DNA of 64,000 nucleotides from Brachynemurus nebulosus (Eukaryota; Arthropoda; Insecta; Neuroptera; Myrmeleontidae): the NCBI GenBank assembly GCA_035578155.1, contig JAPWDM010000008.1, positions 33,254,280 through 33,318,279 of the forward strand. Reading direction: 5' to 3'. Within the stretch, counting starts at the first letter, position 1. Every line of letters begins with the position of its first letter. This document shows, in pieces, positions 12,302 to 23,600 of the stretch. The translations under genes were made by a program, and so were the position numbers. A model generated the notes under the pieces. It was given only the letters and a program-made list of their open reading frames with translations. It searched no databases and was not told the origin of the DNA.

Positions 12302-12700
12302 AAGTCGCTCGCCTTGAGCCATGATTTAGGTGAAGATGGAGAAAGAAAATGAGCTTTCCATATTAAGAAGCTTCAGAAACTTGGCTTTGCTCCCACAAGA
12401 GACAAAGTAAGAATGATGGGATTTAATATAGCTGATGAAATAAGGAGGCAAAAAGGGCAAAGCTATGAGAAAACGAAGATATTAAAGTTCATCATGGTCT
12501 GTGGAATCGGGAAATTCAATATTTAACGAAATTTCTAGTGACGATATTTCTGAAGCTATTAAAATTATGAAAATGAATGTGTTGATATCAAAGAATATTA
12601 TCGGAAAATAAAACGGAAAGATAATTGGATAAAATGTATAATTTGTGGACGTTAGCTAACGTTGGCTACATGAAATACGTCACAGAAAAGAAATAACTAG
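12302..12700 (+). pseudogene. Remnant of a pogo/jerky-like DNA transposase
   Basis: The plus frame at 12,320-12,505 reads LGEDGERK, a stop, then AFHIKKLQKLGFAPTRDKVR and GFNIADEIRRQ. This resembles the helix-turn-helix region of pogo/jerky-like transposases (pattern Hi..lq..gf.pt...vr..af..A). Further on, 12,605-12,690 encodes DNWIKC-IICGR followed, after a frameshift, by LHE. That resembles the WxxCxxCxxWxHExC zinc motif at the end of several insect members of this group. At least one in-frame stop and frameshifts are present, and the catalytic DDE core was not found. Assignment is by pattern memory, not search. Confidence 0.5.
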
Positions 12701-12719
12701 GAATAAAACAATAATTTGT

Positions 12720-13040
12720 ACTGGTCTATCTGACCTCTCAAAGAGGTTCTAACTCTTCCCCAAAGTGAAGGAGAGTTGGACTTTTCATACTATTGAATTT
12801 ACCTGTTATTTGTGATTTCTCTAGTTTATAATTTGAAGATTACTGTATGTTATATCGAAACTAAAGCTCTAATGTAATGTTTAATAGAATGAAATTTATT
12901 TTATGTTTTCAAATAATAAGATAATATTTACTTTTCTAAGTGTGGTTCAACTCTCCTAGAATTACCCTAATTATTTTTAAAAGAAATTAGTGTGTAGTTT
13001 TTAAATAAAATAGAGCAAATGGGGGGAGGGGCAAATTGCC
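12720..13040. other. AT-rich spacer
   Basis: GAGAGTTGGACTTTT at 12,771 and CAACTCTCCTAG near 12,947 are inverted echoes of the 11.93-kb end. Nothing else was recognised. Confidence 0.3.
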
Positions 13041-13044
13041 ATAA

Positions 13045-13705
13045 AGAAATTAAAAAATTTGGGGGACTGGTCTACCCACACTGTCAACTTCCTATTGGGT
13101 GTCCTTAAAGACTAGAGACTACATAAATAATTCTGTTTTCATTTCAGGCGACTCCTCCCCTGGGCCCCGATAGAGGCTTTGCTCCTTGCACCATACCGGG
13201 GACTTCGCCTTCTGTACATAAGAGTGGGGGCTCCAACCTTATCAAACTAATGATAACATCATTTGTTCTCAAGATATGCGAGACAAAATATATTTTGGCA
13301 AAAAACTAATTTTTTCAAGTTTGTTATTTCGTTTTTTTTTTTTAATTTTGTAATAAAATACTGGCGTTTTTTAACATCAAGGAAGATTCTTAGTCCATTA
13401 TATAATAATGTTATGTTAAAAAATCCATATAATCTATGTTGTCTTAAAAAAGTTAATTCCGTTTTTTACCACAAAAAACAAACCGCTAATCCGAATTTGC
13501 TGGAAACGTTATCCGGTCTTCGTTTTTTGATTGCGCATCTAATGAAATTAGTCCGTAGTTGATATCATCATCTGCTCTCGAGATATGCGAGACGAAAAAA
13601 ATTCACGAACGAACGAACTAACGAACGAACACATCACGCTAAAAACGATGGAATCGGATTCTAATGACCTTCGGTATAATCGGACCCAGTACAATAACTT
13701 CCTAT
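13045..13705 (+). repeat. Dispersed 660-bp repeat R1, copy 1
   Basis: Nearly the whole segment reappears reverse-complemented at 61,222-61,890. Shared landmarks are GGTCTACCCACACTGTCAAC, GGGGACTTCGCCTTCTGTAC against the matching GAAGGCGAAGCCCCTGG, GAGATATGCGAGACGAAAAA, a GAACGAACGAAC tract and AATAACTTCCTAT. No protein is recognised. The 99-codon frame inside (13,263-13,562) is not open in copy 2 and is treated as chance. Confidence 0.85.
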
Positions 13706-14650
13706 GGGAAGTTAATAATTAAGTTTCTGATGATGCAATTTCTAATCTCAAAGGAGCAATTTAAAATATTTTTAAACTTCAGGGGTCAACTTCTTTCCAG
13801 TGTAATTTGATCATATATAGGTACCTAGTTAAAAAATTCGTCTATATTTCATATTTTTCACTAAAGCCTTGACACACTCACTGTATCTATGTCTACAAAA
13901 TTTCATAATATAAAGGAAAATAGCGTGTGAGATATTTATGGTGGAATAACACAGTATGTATAGTGAATGAATGAATGAGTGGATGAAATGCGGCACAGTC
14001 AGTGTCTCTAAAAACATGTTCTGTTGTATATTTACAGATTTATATGTGTGTATTGAATACAAAAACCGGAAACGATGAAGAGGATATATGTACATATGTA
14101 TATGTATGTTTGTAATGGCAACTTAGTGTGGAAAATGTGTTTTTTTTTCTTTTCGTTCGAGTTGAGGAAAAATAAATTTACCTTATTTTAGAGGCGCGCA
14201 CCCATTTAAAATGTTTACCGGAAAACCAAGTGGTTATTGGTTTTGATTTAGTGTTTTGGTACTTAACCAAAAAGAAAAGAAATCTGATTTTTTTCGGATA
14301 TCGTATCGTTATGGGAAAAAGATTCATATTTTTTAGTTCAACATGTTATTTCACAAATATTATTCTATTTTAATTTTTGAAGTGGAAGTCTGAACCGCAC
14401 AATATTGAACGTACATACAGGATTGTCGACCATCCGGATATGCCGTGGTGTGCCCGGGTCCGGCTCTCCATGTGCGACCGGAGGAGGAATGTCCGGTCAA
14501 CTAACAAATTTAAATGATAATTTTGAAAGATACTTATTAGTCTAGTATCATTTACTACAGTGGTTTTCGTAAAGTAACTGACCTGCGTGCAGTTTTGAAG
14601 TATTTTTCCTTTTCAGTTTTTTTTTTCTTTTTGTTTTTTTTTTGTCGTCA
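13706..14650. other. Non-coding stretch, nothing recognised
   Basis: It contains short GAATGAATGAATG and TATGTATATGTATG tracts and a GC-richer patch near 14,440-14,500. No supported gene was found. Confidence 0.35.
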
Positions 14651-14656
14651 GGTGTA

Positions 14657-15103
14657 GGGGAGCAGGGGATAATTGGAGCCTGGTAAGCATAGATCGGATA
14701 TTACAATTTTTTATACATCGGATTTAAATTAAAAATCACAAGGTGATTGAAAAAATTATCCGGATCGGCCGGGAATCGAACCCAGAATCTCCTGGTAACT
14801 AGCCAGGTGTGCTATCCATTACACCATCGATCCTTTGCTCGACAGGCGTCCGAAACAGACAACATTCAATCCCCTATGTGTATGTACTCTCTATAATGCG
14901 AGAAGCAGTTACAACTTTTCAATTTCAAATATTATCGAGTGCTTGTGAAACTCTACTACGTATGACAGACTTTTGTCTGCATTTAAAACACACATAGTAT
15001 TCATATGTTCACTTATCGTTCAGTTAAGTGAACATATAAAACAGAAGCTTGTACTTTTGCACCGCTCCCATTACCCGCTAGCTTTTATTACCCCTGGCTC
15101 CCC
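14657..15103. mobile_element. TA-flanked MITE carrying a tRNA-like gene
   Basis: The left end is GGGGAGCAGGGGATAATTGG after TA (14,655-14,656). The right end is CCCCTGGCTCCCC before TA (15,104-15,105). The inverted ends and TA duplication fit a Tc1/mariner-type MITE. A 73-bp tRNA-like sequence lies inside on the minus strand. Confidence 0.65.
14761..14833 (-). tRNA. tRNA-like gene, nominal anticodon AGT
   Basis: On the minus strand a full cloverleaf can be drawn. The acceptor GGATCGA pairs with CCGATCC (six of seven pairs). The A box is TGGTGTAATGG. The anticodon stem is CCTGG/CCAGG with loop CTAGTTA (anticodon AGT). The T arm is CTGGG/CCCGG, and the B box GGTTCGATTCC is perfect. Position 37 is T rather than the usual purine. 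The body resembles tRNA-Arg/Glu/Gln types more than tRNA-Thr, so a mutated tRNA or tRNA-like transposon cargo is more likely than a working tRNA-Thr. It lies inside a MITE. Intact A and B boxes mean pol III transcription is possible. Confidence 0.6.
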
Positions 15104-15489
15104 TACTATTTGGTAGGTATTTATTTATTTTAGGGTTTGTCTTTCAAGGTCAGAAAGTCTCACAAAAGATGACGTCAGGCTTTTTTGACTGATATGGCCG
15201 AATGGCAAATGGGAGATAAAGCTTTTGTCCAGTCGTTAAGAATTGAAAAGCTGACAAGCCTGCAGGTATACAATAAGTGAAAAGTGCAAGGGAGTTGGTG
15301 GTGACACCTAGTGGTGAGGTTAAGTACTAGTTTATTTTAATGGATGTCCCGGAACCGGCTACAAAAATGAATTTTAACTTGTATAATTGCTACTGTGAAA
15401 ACTATTGATGTTTATAATTACTGGAACCACAGAATAATTCAGAAATCAAGTTGCTATCTCTGCACTAATGATACACATGTAGAAAAAAA

Positions 15490-15735
15490 AAACCCTCTAC
15501 TTCCCACCACTATGTTGTGTAGGTAGACACTGTTTGTAGCGGTGTTGGTTTTATGTTTGCTTCTGTGTGAGTATTCACACACACATAACTACAAAACACG
15601 TATTGTCGGACAGAGCAACGTGCAGTTCAAGCAACAATGGTCTAACAATACCTACATTACAATGCATTGTGCATTCGGTGACCGACACCGACCAACTAAA
15701 TGCCTTAAGCGGTATCGGCCACACTCAGACACACT
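15490..15735 (+). repeat. Dispersed repeat copy (uninterrupted form)
   Basis: Reverse complement of the two flanks of the foldback at 463-1,301. It contains CACTATGTTGTGTAGGTA, TATTCACACACACA and TACATTACAATGCATTG. The two short frames across it are not conserved in the other copy. Confidence 0.7.
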
Positions 15736-17189
15736 GCTATCCACAATCTTTTACACATATGCTTAGGGCTTGACTGGAACTTTAAGGTCCAGTTAAATAA
15801 TTGTAATCTTTTTAATTGTTGATTAATAAAGTAACACACATACATTTGGCACGTAAGTGTTTTTAATTCAAAACTCATAACCTTTTATTGCGTCCATTGT
15901 AAACAAGAAACTACATTTTTCAGTCAACAAAAATAAAGCAACAGAACTAGCTTTACGGCAATAAATTCAAATTTGACCGAACTAAAAACGATCTCCCTTT
16001 ACAAAAGTTATTATATCTATTAGTAAGTGAAATAAGTGAAAAGTTTTACTATTTTGTTCCCAGATCAACATTTACCTATATGTGTAATTCACTTGATTGT
16101 GTTATAAATATAAATTCTTTTCACCGAAATTGAAAAATAATTTAATAAAACTTATATATCTTGGTTGGTATAAATTTTACCCGAATAACTTTACATTTCG
16201 AGTAATATGCATCTTGTTCGCAAATTTTCTAAATTCTTACCTATACAGATAATTCAGATGGATTTTCTAATTCTAATAAAAATTTTCAATAAAGTTGAAA
16301 TGAACTGTAAGTCGTAAATATCCAATCTCGACAAATACGTAACCGATTTTAATAACATAGAATCATTGAAGTAAATAAAAAATAAAAGAGAAAACATAAT
16401 ATTTTATCAGTTTGTATGTATGTATTTGCTCGGTACTCGGTTACTATATAAATTTTCTACGCGGCAGTACTTCCGTGCAGACTGATGTAGTGGAAGTTGA
16501 TTTTGATTTTTGTCTATTTTACAGAAATGTTTATCGTATTTCAGTTTATTTACAATTGTAATGAAATCAGACCAGTGAAGTATTTAGTAAATATGGTTCA
16601 AGTACTGCAGTATCAACCGATAGTTCTATACGAATCAAGTATTGTTAAAATAAAGCGTAAGTTCAGCATTCCTTTTGTTCAAAAAGTATTTGTATTATTT
16701 TATTTTCCGGTAACTTTTATAAATATGTTTGTATTTTGCGGTATCTCCCTTTATATCACTATGTAACATTACTGTAACAAACCAAGTCATTTCTAAGAAA
16801 TTCCAAAACATGTATTTTATATTCCCTTTTAATTCAATGTAGCGCGTCGGTAACATACCGCTCTATGCATTTTTAGTATAATACTCGTAAACTAGATGGC
16901 ATTACCTATATCAAAACTCGTACAAAAGTTCACTTCGCCCTAATTTGTGACATTTGTTTCTGGGTGATATTTATAAAATTCGTAAAAAATATAAAAACTA
17001 CACAAACTGTATATCTGTACTAAATATTCAATAGGTAAGTCTATTATTTTGGCTATTTGTTGTTAGCAATGCATAATATTTGGTATCTTATGAGTTATTT
17101 TCGAATTATTGTATGTGACATTTCTGCAACTTTGTGTGATAACGTTCCTTGAGTGTAGTACATTGAACTTTATTTGTTTTTTTGTCAAG
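15736..17189. other. AT-rich stretch, one possible exon only
   Basis: Apart from the candidate exon at 16,593-16,656, no gene, RNA or element was supported. Confidence 0.35.
16593..16656 (+). other. Possible first coding exon with splice donor (speculative)
   Basis: An ATG in the context AATATGG opens a 21-codon stretch (MVQVLQYQPIVLYESSIVKI and one more residue). It ends at a consensus donor, GC|GTAAGT, at 16,657. TATATAAA lies at about 16,445, and GTGCAGACT about 30 bp further could be an initiator. The frame stays open past the donor to 16,766, so splicing is not required by the sequence. No family is recognised and no acceptor was traced. This is the only place in the window where promoter, start and donor line up outside a transposon. 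Confidence 0.2.
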
Positions 17190-17722
17190 ATGGCTTCCCG
17201 AAGACTCGGAGAAGAAGAAATTGAGCAATATCTTTTCGATTATGAGGCGGTGAGGATGGTTTTGATGATGATGACGACAGCATTGCGGATCCCGATTTTA
17301 TTCCTGATCTGGAGTTACCTTTGGAAGATGAAGTTTAAATGTTTTGGAAGATGAAGTTTAAATGTATAATTAATACCGTAAAGAGAGAAAATTCTGATTT
17401 TGGAAGGAAAAGATTCGTTAAAAAAATGCAAGAAAGTGCAAGATTCTTTAGCAATACCAAGACTGCATTTTCCAAGACCAAGATCAAGACTCAAACTGCT
17501 CTAGCAAGACCAACACCACGATTCTTGATGCAAGAACAAGATCAAGATTGCCAAGCCTTGGTCTTGGTCTTGCATTTGCTCATCACTACATCCAATGGAA
17601 AGAGGATCCAATGCAAGTACCCTAACTGTTCTGGCGTATCACAAACTGTTTGTGAAAAATGTGGCGTAGCCTTATGCTACAATAAAGAAAATAATTGTTT
17701 TAAGGCGTTCCATACATCTTAG
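17190..17722 (+). pseudogene. piggyBac transposase remnant (N and C termini only)
   Basis: An ATG at 17,190 begins MASRRLGEEEIEQYLF. After a frameshift it is followed by an Asp-rich patch (EDGFDDDDDSIADPDF) typical of piggyBac transposase N termini. At 17,595-17,722 the C-terminal cysteine-rich zinc domain is preserved: C-x5-C, then VCEKCGVALC, then CFKAFH before the stop. The central DDD catalytic region of several hundred residues is absent and replaced by about 200 bp rich in CAAGACCAAGATCAAGAC words. Flanking TTAA ends were not convincingly located, although AAAGGGTTAA at 18,102 could be a right end. The domain order and terminal motifs are seen in the sequence. The family name comes from knowledge of piggyBac proteins. 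Confidence 0.7.
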
Positions 17723-17729
17723 AGGAACA

Positions 17730-18590
17730 GTATGGTACAATGTTACATTTCGGTCACACTCCCCTTTTTTACGTTTTTTTTTTACATTTCCAAGAAAAAA
17801 ATCAAAACAAAAAAATATGTGTATTTTTATTTATTAAAATCTACTATGGTCCATTTCACTTAAATTTAACCATGCTTGACCACATATGAATTTAAATAAT
17901 TTCCATTTTCTTGGTTTTATTTCTTTCATTACTGCACTTTCTTAAATATTAAAATTGCAGTTTGTTTTTAGAATTAATAGAAGATTGATTTGTTTTGGAT
18001 ATAAGAATTATTTAATTTTTTAACTGACTCATGATCAATTGTATTTGAAACAGGGTATATTAAACCAAGTATTTGAGAAAATGTACATAGTTGAGTTATA
18101 AAGGGTTAAAGTTTTTTTAATTATAATCCTCGGTTACTGTGGAAAATTAAAGGTGATACTCTGTCAGGACAAGTGACAATAGTTTAATGTAAAAATCTAA
18201 TAAATTCATTTGTCAATATAATTCCTAAATGACTCAACTTATAAACGGCGTAACTTATAGATACTGCTTGCAGCTATTCAACTTATTAATAAATCATTCA
18301 TACATACTTATTCTCATGTTATTATTACGGTACCATAGAATACCTATGACCTTAAATACTTATTTGTGGTTTATTGATAAGTCGAGTCAAATTTCATGCA
18401 GTGAATTACGCTATTATTATTACTATCAGATCGTCCAAAAATATAACGTCACTGACTGATTTTGTAAAACTGAAAATTTAACTATTATCTTTGAAACACG
18501 ATATTAATTTATTTAATGAAATCAAAGTTTGTCCTGAAGTTTTACGTTCCAACATTATAATCTTAAAAATATGTATTCAAACTTATTTAC
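17730..18590. other. AT-rich stretch, nothing recognised
   Basis: The frames present (for example 18,229-18,459) are short and unremarkable. Confidence 0.35.
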
Positions 18591-18593
18591 TAC

Positions 18594-19822
18594 TAGCCGT
18601 ATACCCATCCGATGGGAGTTACTATCGGCAACATCTAACTATGTCAATTAGTGTTAAAGATTTATTAATTAAATAAGATATTATTTACTTTAAGAGTGTG
18701 ATCGCCTGAAAAAAGGTGATTTTTGGGAATTTTTTTAAAGAAAACTACTGTATGGAATGTTTTAATATTCTAAGGACATATTCCTTGATATATAATAAAC
18801 TCATGAGAAAATTTTTGGACCAAAAAATTGAAAATTCAGTGAATTATTCGCGATCTCCCAAGACTCCAAAAGAAAAGTCCACCCACTGCTACAATGATAG
18901 CGACCTTCACAGTGCCTGAAATCAAAAGACTAAAAAGCCTGTTAAACTAGAAGGTATTGTCCGTGCCATGAACCCCAATCGAAAAAAAAAAGTTGAAATT
19001 TAACAAAATGGCGGAGTTGAAAAAAAAGAGTTTGTAATTTTGCGCGAAAAGATGATTTTTGGGCTGCAAAAATTACATTTTTTATTCGATCGGAAAACTG
19101 GAGGTTCATAGCACGAAGTAACATATATAAAAGAAGCTGCAATAAGAATCAAATCGATCGGATGATTTGTCTTCAAGTTATAACTGCAGCAAATTTAAAA
19201 AATGTAGTTTTTCTTTACCTTACCTTTTAGTTTTAATCACTGAATATTTTTACTAAAATTATTTACAATATACTTACTACAACGGTCATAGTAAAACTAG
19301 ATAAGTCGTTTAAATGTGACAGGGTCTAGCTGCTCCATAACATGTGACTGACAGCCACGTCCAGAAACTCCCGAACTATCAACCTTCATACATTTCTCAA
19401 TACCTCAAAGTTAACAATGAAAATCAGAATCCACTCTTCAAATGGCTGTAACTCAAAAAGTATTTGAGATATGCACTTGAAATTTTAGTATGTAATTTTT
19501 GAAGGTATAGAATACCGAAACATGCAAGAAAATTTTCATATTTTTTCAAACTGTCACACTAGTGGTCCCCCTTAATAGTCATATATAGTAACACATTTTT
19601 ATATATCTCTAACTTCAGAAATGACGAATTTTCATACAGATTTTCATCCCCTATTTAACCCACCTAGGAGACGAATTTTCAAAAATCGTTTCTTAGTGTT
19701 CACCTACGATATATAAGGAACTCATATATGCAAAATTTCATACTCTTACGCCCAACGGTTTCGACTATGGGTTGTCAGTGAGTCAGTCAGTCACTGTTAG
19801 AGATTTATTAAGTAGATTTTAT
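18594..19822 (-). repeat. Dispersed repeat (CTGACTGACTGACAGACAAC type), long copy
   Basis: Begins CTAGCCGTATACCCATCCGA and ends near GTCAGTGAGTCAGTCAGTC, TTATTAAGTAGATT. These are the same termini as the 428-bp copy at 3,688-4,115 in the opposite orientation. This copy is about 800 bp longer. The extra interior (about 18,700-19,560) may be internal sequence lost from the short copy, or a later insertion. No protein is recognised. Confidence 0.65.
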
Positions 19823-19931
19823 ATCCAAATTTATTTACTATTCTGAAAACTATATTAACTTTATCAGTTAAATTAAATTAAATCAATTAACTACTATATC
19901 TACAAAAGTATCTTTTTCAACACTGAATATA

Positions 19932-20700
19932 CAGGCTGGGCCATTTTAATCTCTGCATCTAAATATCTCACCAGAGGCGCCACCTATCAAAAAATGACCT
20001 ATACAAAAGTTGTTAGGTATGAAGGGGGACATTAAATGGTGACCTTAAATTTAACCTTGAATTTCATTGTCAAGGTCATTGTCAAGGTCATTTTGAGGTC
20101 AAGTCGTATTTTTTAAATGGAACGACCTACTTTTTATTTCGGATTCTGAAAGAGCGTGAAATTTCACGTCGAAAATGCTATAAACGAATTTTTTTATAAT
20201 TGATCTTAAGAGGTGTAAAGACCACCAAAGAACAATTAATAAAAATTAGATTTTAAAAGAAAAACCTAACTTTAAAGTGTCGGCGTCTTTTGGAGACGTA
20301 AAATAGGAGCTTCTGTTCGTTTTTAATGATCTGTAAAGGTCATTCTAAGGTCAAAATCGAGAAAAAAATGAGACTAAAAATTCATGAAAAATTAATTTTT
20401 TATAACTAATAAATTTCATAGCTAAAAAATGAAAAGTTAAAAGTCAATAAAAAAATTCGTTCATAGTATTTTCGACGTGAAATTTCACGCTCTTTCAGAA
20501 TCCGAAATAAAAAGTAGGTCGTTCCATTTGAAAAATACGACTTGACTTCAAAATGACCTTGAAAATGAAATTCAAGGTCAAATTTAAGGTCACCTTTTAA
20601 TGTCCCCCTTCGTACCTAACAACTTTTGTAAAGGTCATTTTTTAATAGGTGATGCCTCTGGCGAGATATTTAGATGCAAAGATTAAAATCGCCCACCCTG
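19932..20700. mobile_element. Long-armed foldback MITE, TA-flanked
   Basis: Two arms of about 265 bp are inverted and nearly matching (19,932-20,200 and 20,440-20,700). The ends are CAGGCTGGGCCATTTTAATC and GATTAAAATCGCCCACCCTG, flanked by TA. The arms are full of CAAGGTCA/TGACCTTG words and share GTGAAATTTCACGTCGAAAA. The transcript could fold into a hairpin several hundred bases long. No transposase is visible. Confidence 0.8.
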
Positions 20701-20718
20701 TATAATATTTCTTGGGAC

Positions 20719-20788
20719 CTACCGTTAGTCAGTACCGATTTAACTTTTCTAAAAAGGTAAATCGGTACTGACTCTTGACTAACGGTAG
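20719..20788. repeat. Near-perfect hairpin
   Basis: CTACCGTTAGTCAGTACCGA is answered by TCGGTACTGAC and GACTAACGGTAG. The right arm carries a 7-bp insertion. It sits 18 bp outside the 20,700 end of the foldback MITE. Confidence 0.8.
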
Positions 20789-20824
20789 ATCCGAAATAAT
20801 ATTCTATCTTAAGTGATTACTGAA

Positions 20825-20955
20825 AATTACAGCAATTTTATTCATCAAACTATTCTAAAAGTAGTAAAGTTACAGCGATTCTGTACCAAAAGTAGTAAAA
20901 TCACAGCAGCTTTATACCAAATATAGTAAGGTCACAGCAATTCTATACCAAACAT
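20825..20955 (+). repeat. Degenerate 31-bp tandem repeat
   Basis: ACAGC recurs at 20,829, 20,872, 20,903 and 20,934, with TATACCAAA and TAGTAA between copies. It is non-coding. Confidence 0.6.
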
Positions 20956-20959
20956 TATT

Positions 20960-21530
20960 AAGATTAAAGCCGTCATCAGTCATCGCTTTGATTTTGAAAA
21001 CACCACAATAATACAAGCAGAAGCACATTCTAGAAAAAGGTTTTTTCTAGAACATTGCTGAATATGTTCCATATATCCTAACGCCAATCTAGCCACGGAC
21101 TCGTCACAACTTGACAACCACTACAGCCACACCTTCAAGAAATTCGTGCCCTCATCGCTTCCGAAAGATATATAAACCGTCAACTTTTTTTGCACGTTGT
21201 CATTTCGTTTGTCAACACTGTAACCTACGTGAAAACTTTTGGCTAATTTTATATCTAAAATATTGTTTCATAATGTATATTATAAAAAAAAAAAAAAAAA
21301 TTTCATTTCTCGTTTTTTTCTTTTTCTTTTTTTTTTTTTTTACTTTTGTATAATAATGTTTTCAAGTTTTTAAATTTTTAAATTTTAATTTCAATTTTAT
21401 ATAAAAAATTTTTGTGACATATTTTTCCATGTAAGCAGTTGCATGTTTTTGACAATTATTTGTTTGTTTACCAATAATTTTATAAATATGCATTGTATTT
21501 TTATATTTTTTATTCTTAATTAAAGGAGTC
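20960..21530 (+). other. Possible 3' region of a Penelope-like element
   Basis: This stretch precedes a hammerhead-like motif in the same orientation, as the 3' sequence of a Penelope-like element would. It contains an A15-type run and pyrimidine runs near 21,285-21,340. No reverse transcriptase or GIY-YIG frame is visible, so the link is inferred only from the motif. Confidence 0.25.
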
Positions 21531-21532
21531 GC

Positions 21533-21563
21533 CTGAAGACGGAAGCGTATGCTCTTCCGAAAC
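21533..21563 (+). ncRNA. Hammerhead-ribozyme-like core (CTGAAGA...GAAAC)
   Basis: CTGAAGA, C, then stem II GGAAG/CTTCC closing an 8-base loop, then GAAAC. The hammerhead core CUGANGA...GAAA tolerates variation at position 7, so CTGAAGA is compatible. The geometry (one base, 5-bp stem, 8-base loop, GAAAC) is identical to the motif at 56,823-56,853 beside a Penelope-like GIY-YIG gene. Stems I and III were not proven by eye, so self-cleavage is not claimed. Confidence 0.5.
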
Positions 21564-21599
21564 CGGTAGTGCAATTTTTAAATTAATCTTTCATTTTAT

Positions 21600-23600
21600 T
21601 GTTTTTTGTGATGACTTATAACTCCTAATGTTCCATTTATTAAATCCGTATATTTTTGAGAAGTTTTACTAGCTAATTCCCAAATTACGTGCCAACGAAA
21701 AGATAAAGTTGTCAAATGTTTTATTTTTTTTTTTTTTTTTTTGATTGATTTAGTATTAAAACAAATAATGATAGCGATAAAAGTTTATGCACAGATTTAA
21801 TTTTCATTAAAAAATATTAAAAACTTAATTTTTGATTTATAGGAAATTTAGGTTATGTTAATATGATTTTATTATTCCTCTTAGAAATTATATTATTTAG
21901 TAATAAATAAATATGATAATTAAATTAAATCGTTTGTTTTTCTTTCTAGCATTTCCCCTTGCCCAAATTTAAAAAAAAAAGGAAAATGGGTTATTTACTT
22001 ACTAAACGCAATGCTTAATATATCAAATTTTAATACTTTTTAACGGAAATTAAACGTGTCCCCCAATTTTTATCTACTTTTTTATTTGTTTTACTTGCAA
22101 ATCAATCAAGAAAAACAGAAAAAAAACTACAAAATTTCGTTGGCACTTAATTTGGGAAATTGCCGTTTTACTAATATTTACGAAAGACTTTTTTTAGTTC
22201 TAATGGTGTGTTAACATTGAAGCAAATATATCAGTTTTGATGTGATTTACGTAGGTAAAGATAGTTTTCAAAAATTTTGAAATACACCACTGTTATCATC
22301 AAATTAAAAAAAAATAAACCATAAAGCTCAATTACGAGATGGCGACATTGCTATACATACAGTAGTCATTCCAGTGTCAGTATGTACATTCTCTATAGCT
22401 ATCTCAGTGCATTATTACTAAACGACTATTACACTGTTGTGAATTACGTTCAGATAACGTTCATCATGTGACGATAAAATGTTCTTCTGTTCTGATGCTG
22501 TTTCGTAATTGTATTTGTCCTATATATTAAATAAAAATTTTGATTTCCCTTGGTATTGTAATACATACACTAACATTACAAATATCACCCCCCCCCGCCG
22601 CCGTCATTTGTATCAGTATCTGTCGCGAGTCGCATCGTAAAATAATTTAGATTGTAGAAAATGACTTGTCGTTGTCGTTGAAGACAATGACACAGCCTTC
22701 AAGTATAAAACTATCCTTCAATAAGAGAATGCAAACGTCGTATTGAATGTAAATCAATATAAGAGTTGCTTGGGTATTCAAGATGTTGACAAGTCATTGT
22801 GCTCTTGCAGTTGTCTTTCGATATTTCCATTGTATATATATCTTAAAAAATAGCTATTTATGTAACAAGTCGGAAAAGTGATGTTTTACTGGATGAGTAG
22901 ACAGACTCTTCTTGTGAGCTCGCACTAAAACTCGACGAGCCCAGTAAAACAGTTCCTGGACATATTATGTACCTATAATATTTTTTCTACAATCGTATGT
23001 CATTCATTTATACAAAGTGTGTTTTCTGAGAGTTACCATTTTGATGACGGCTAAACTATTGATTTAATCAGAAAATTGTTCAGATAAGAGTTTTAGCTAC
23101 CGATGGGAGTAACCGATTACTATATGCTCAGGAGTAACTGGTGTTGTGGTACTCTGGTTTCGTTTTGCGACGAAACGCTTTTGGAGCACTTAAAGTTCCA
23201 CTAAAGTTTTTGAAATTAAAGATAGTATATTTTTCAAACAACAATTTGTTAAACAATTTTACAATGTATTTAACAATGATTATTAACAGAATATCCAATC
23301 GTCCCACTGATCCTGTTCGGTTGTCCAGAATGTCCACTTGACTGATTCACTACTTGCTTTCACTGCACCTTTTCCACTATTGGCTCATACACTCGATCCT
23401 CCTTAGTCTCCGACGTAGCACTTGATTACAACTGATTGCCACCATCTGCCGCAACCGACTTATATACCCTTTGGTGATGACGTGCTGTTGTTGTGATGTA
23501 GTTGTTTTTCTTCGATATGGAGCTTCTAGATGATTCTCAATGGTTCCAGAATGTTCCACCATTATATAAAAAAAGGAAAGGAAAATAAATTTTAAAAAAA
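21600..23600. other. AT-rich stretch, nothing recognised
   Basis: It has poly(T)/poly(A) runs near 21,725 and 21,970 and a C/G-rich patch near 22,590. The short antisense frame pair at 23,128-23,341 overlaps on both strands and is judged non-coding. Confidence 0.35.

Noticed and set aside
13263..13562. 99-codon frame inside repeat R1
   Set aside because: Interrupted in the second copy of the repeat at 61.2-61.9 kb, so not a conserved gene.
14761..14833. Functional tRNA-Thr (AGT)
   Set aside because: The body resembles other isotypes, position 37 is T, one acceptor pair is broken and it lies in a MITE, so it is annotated only as tRNA-like.
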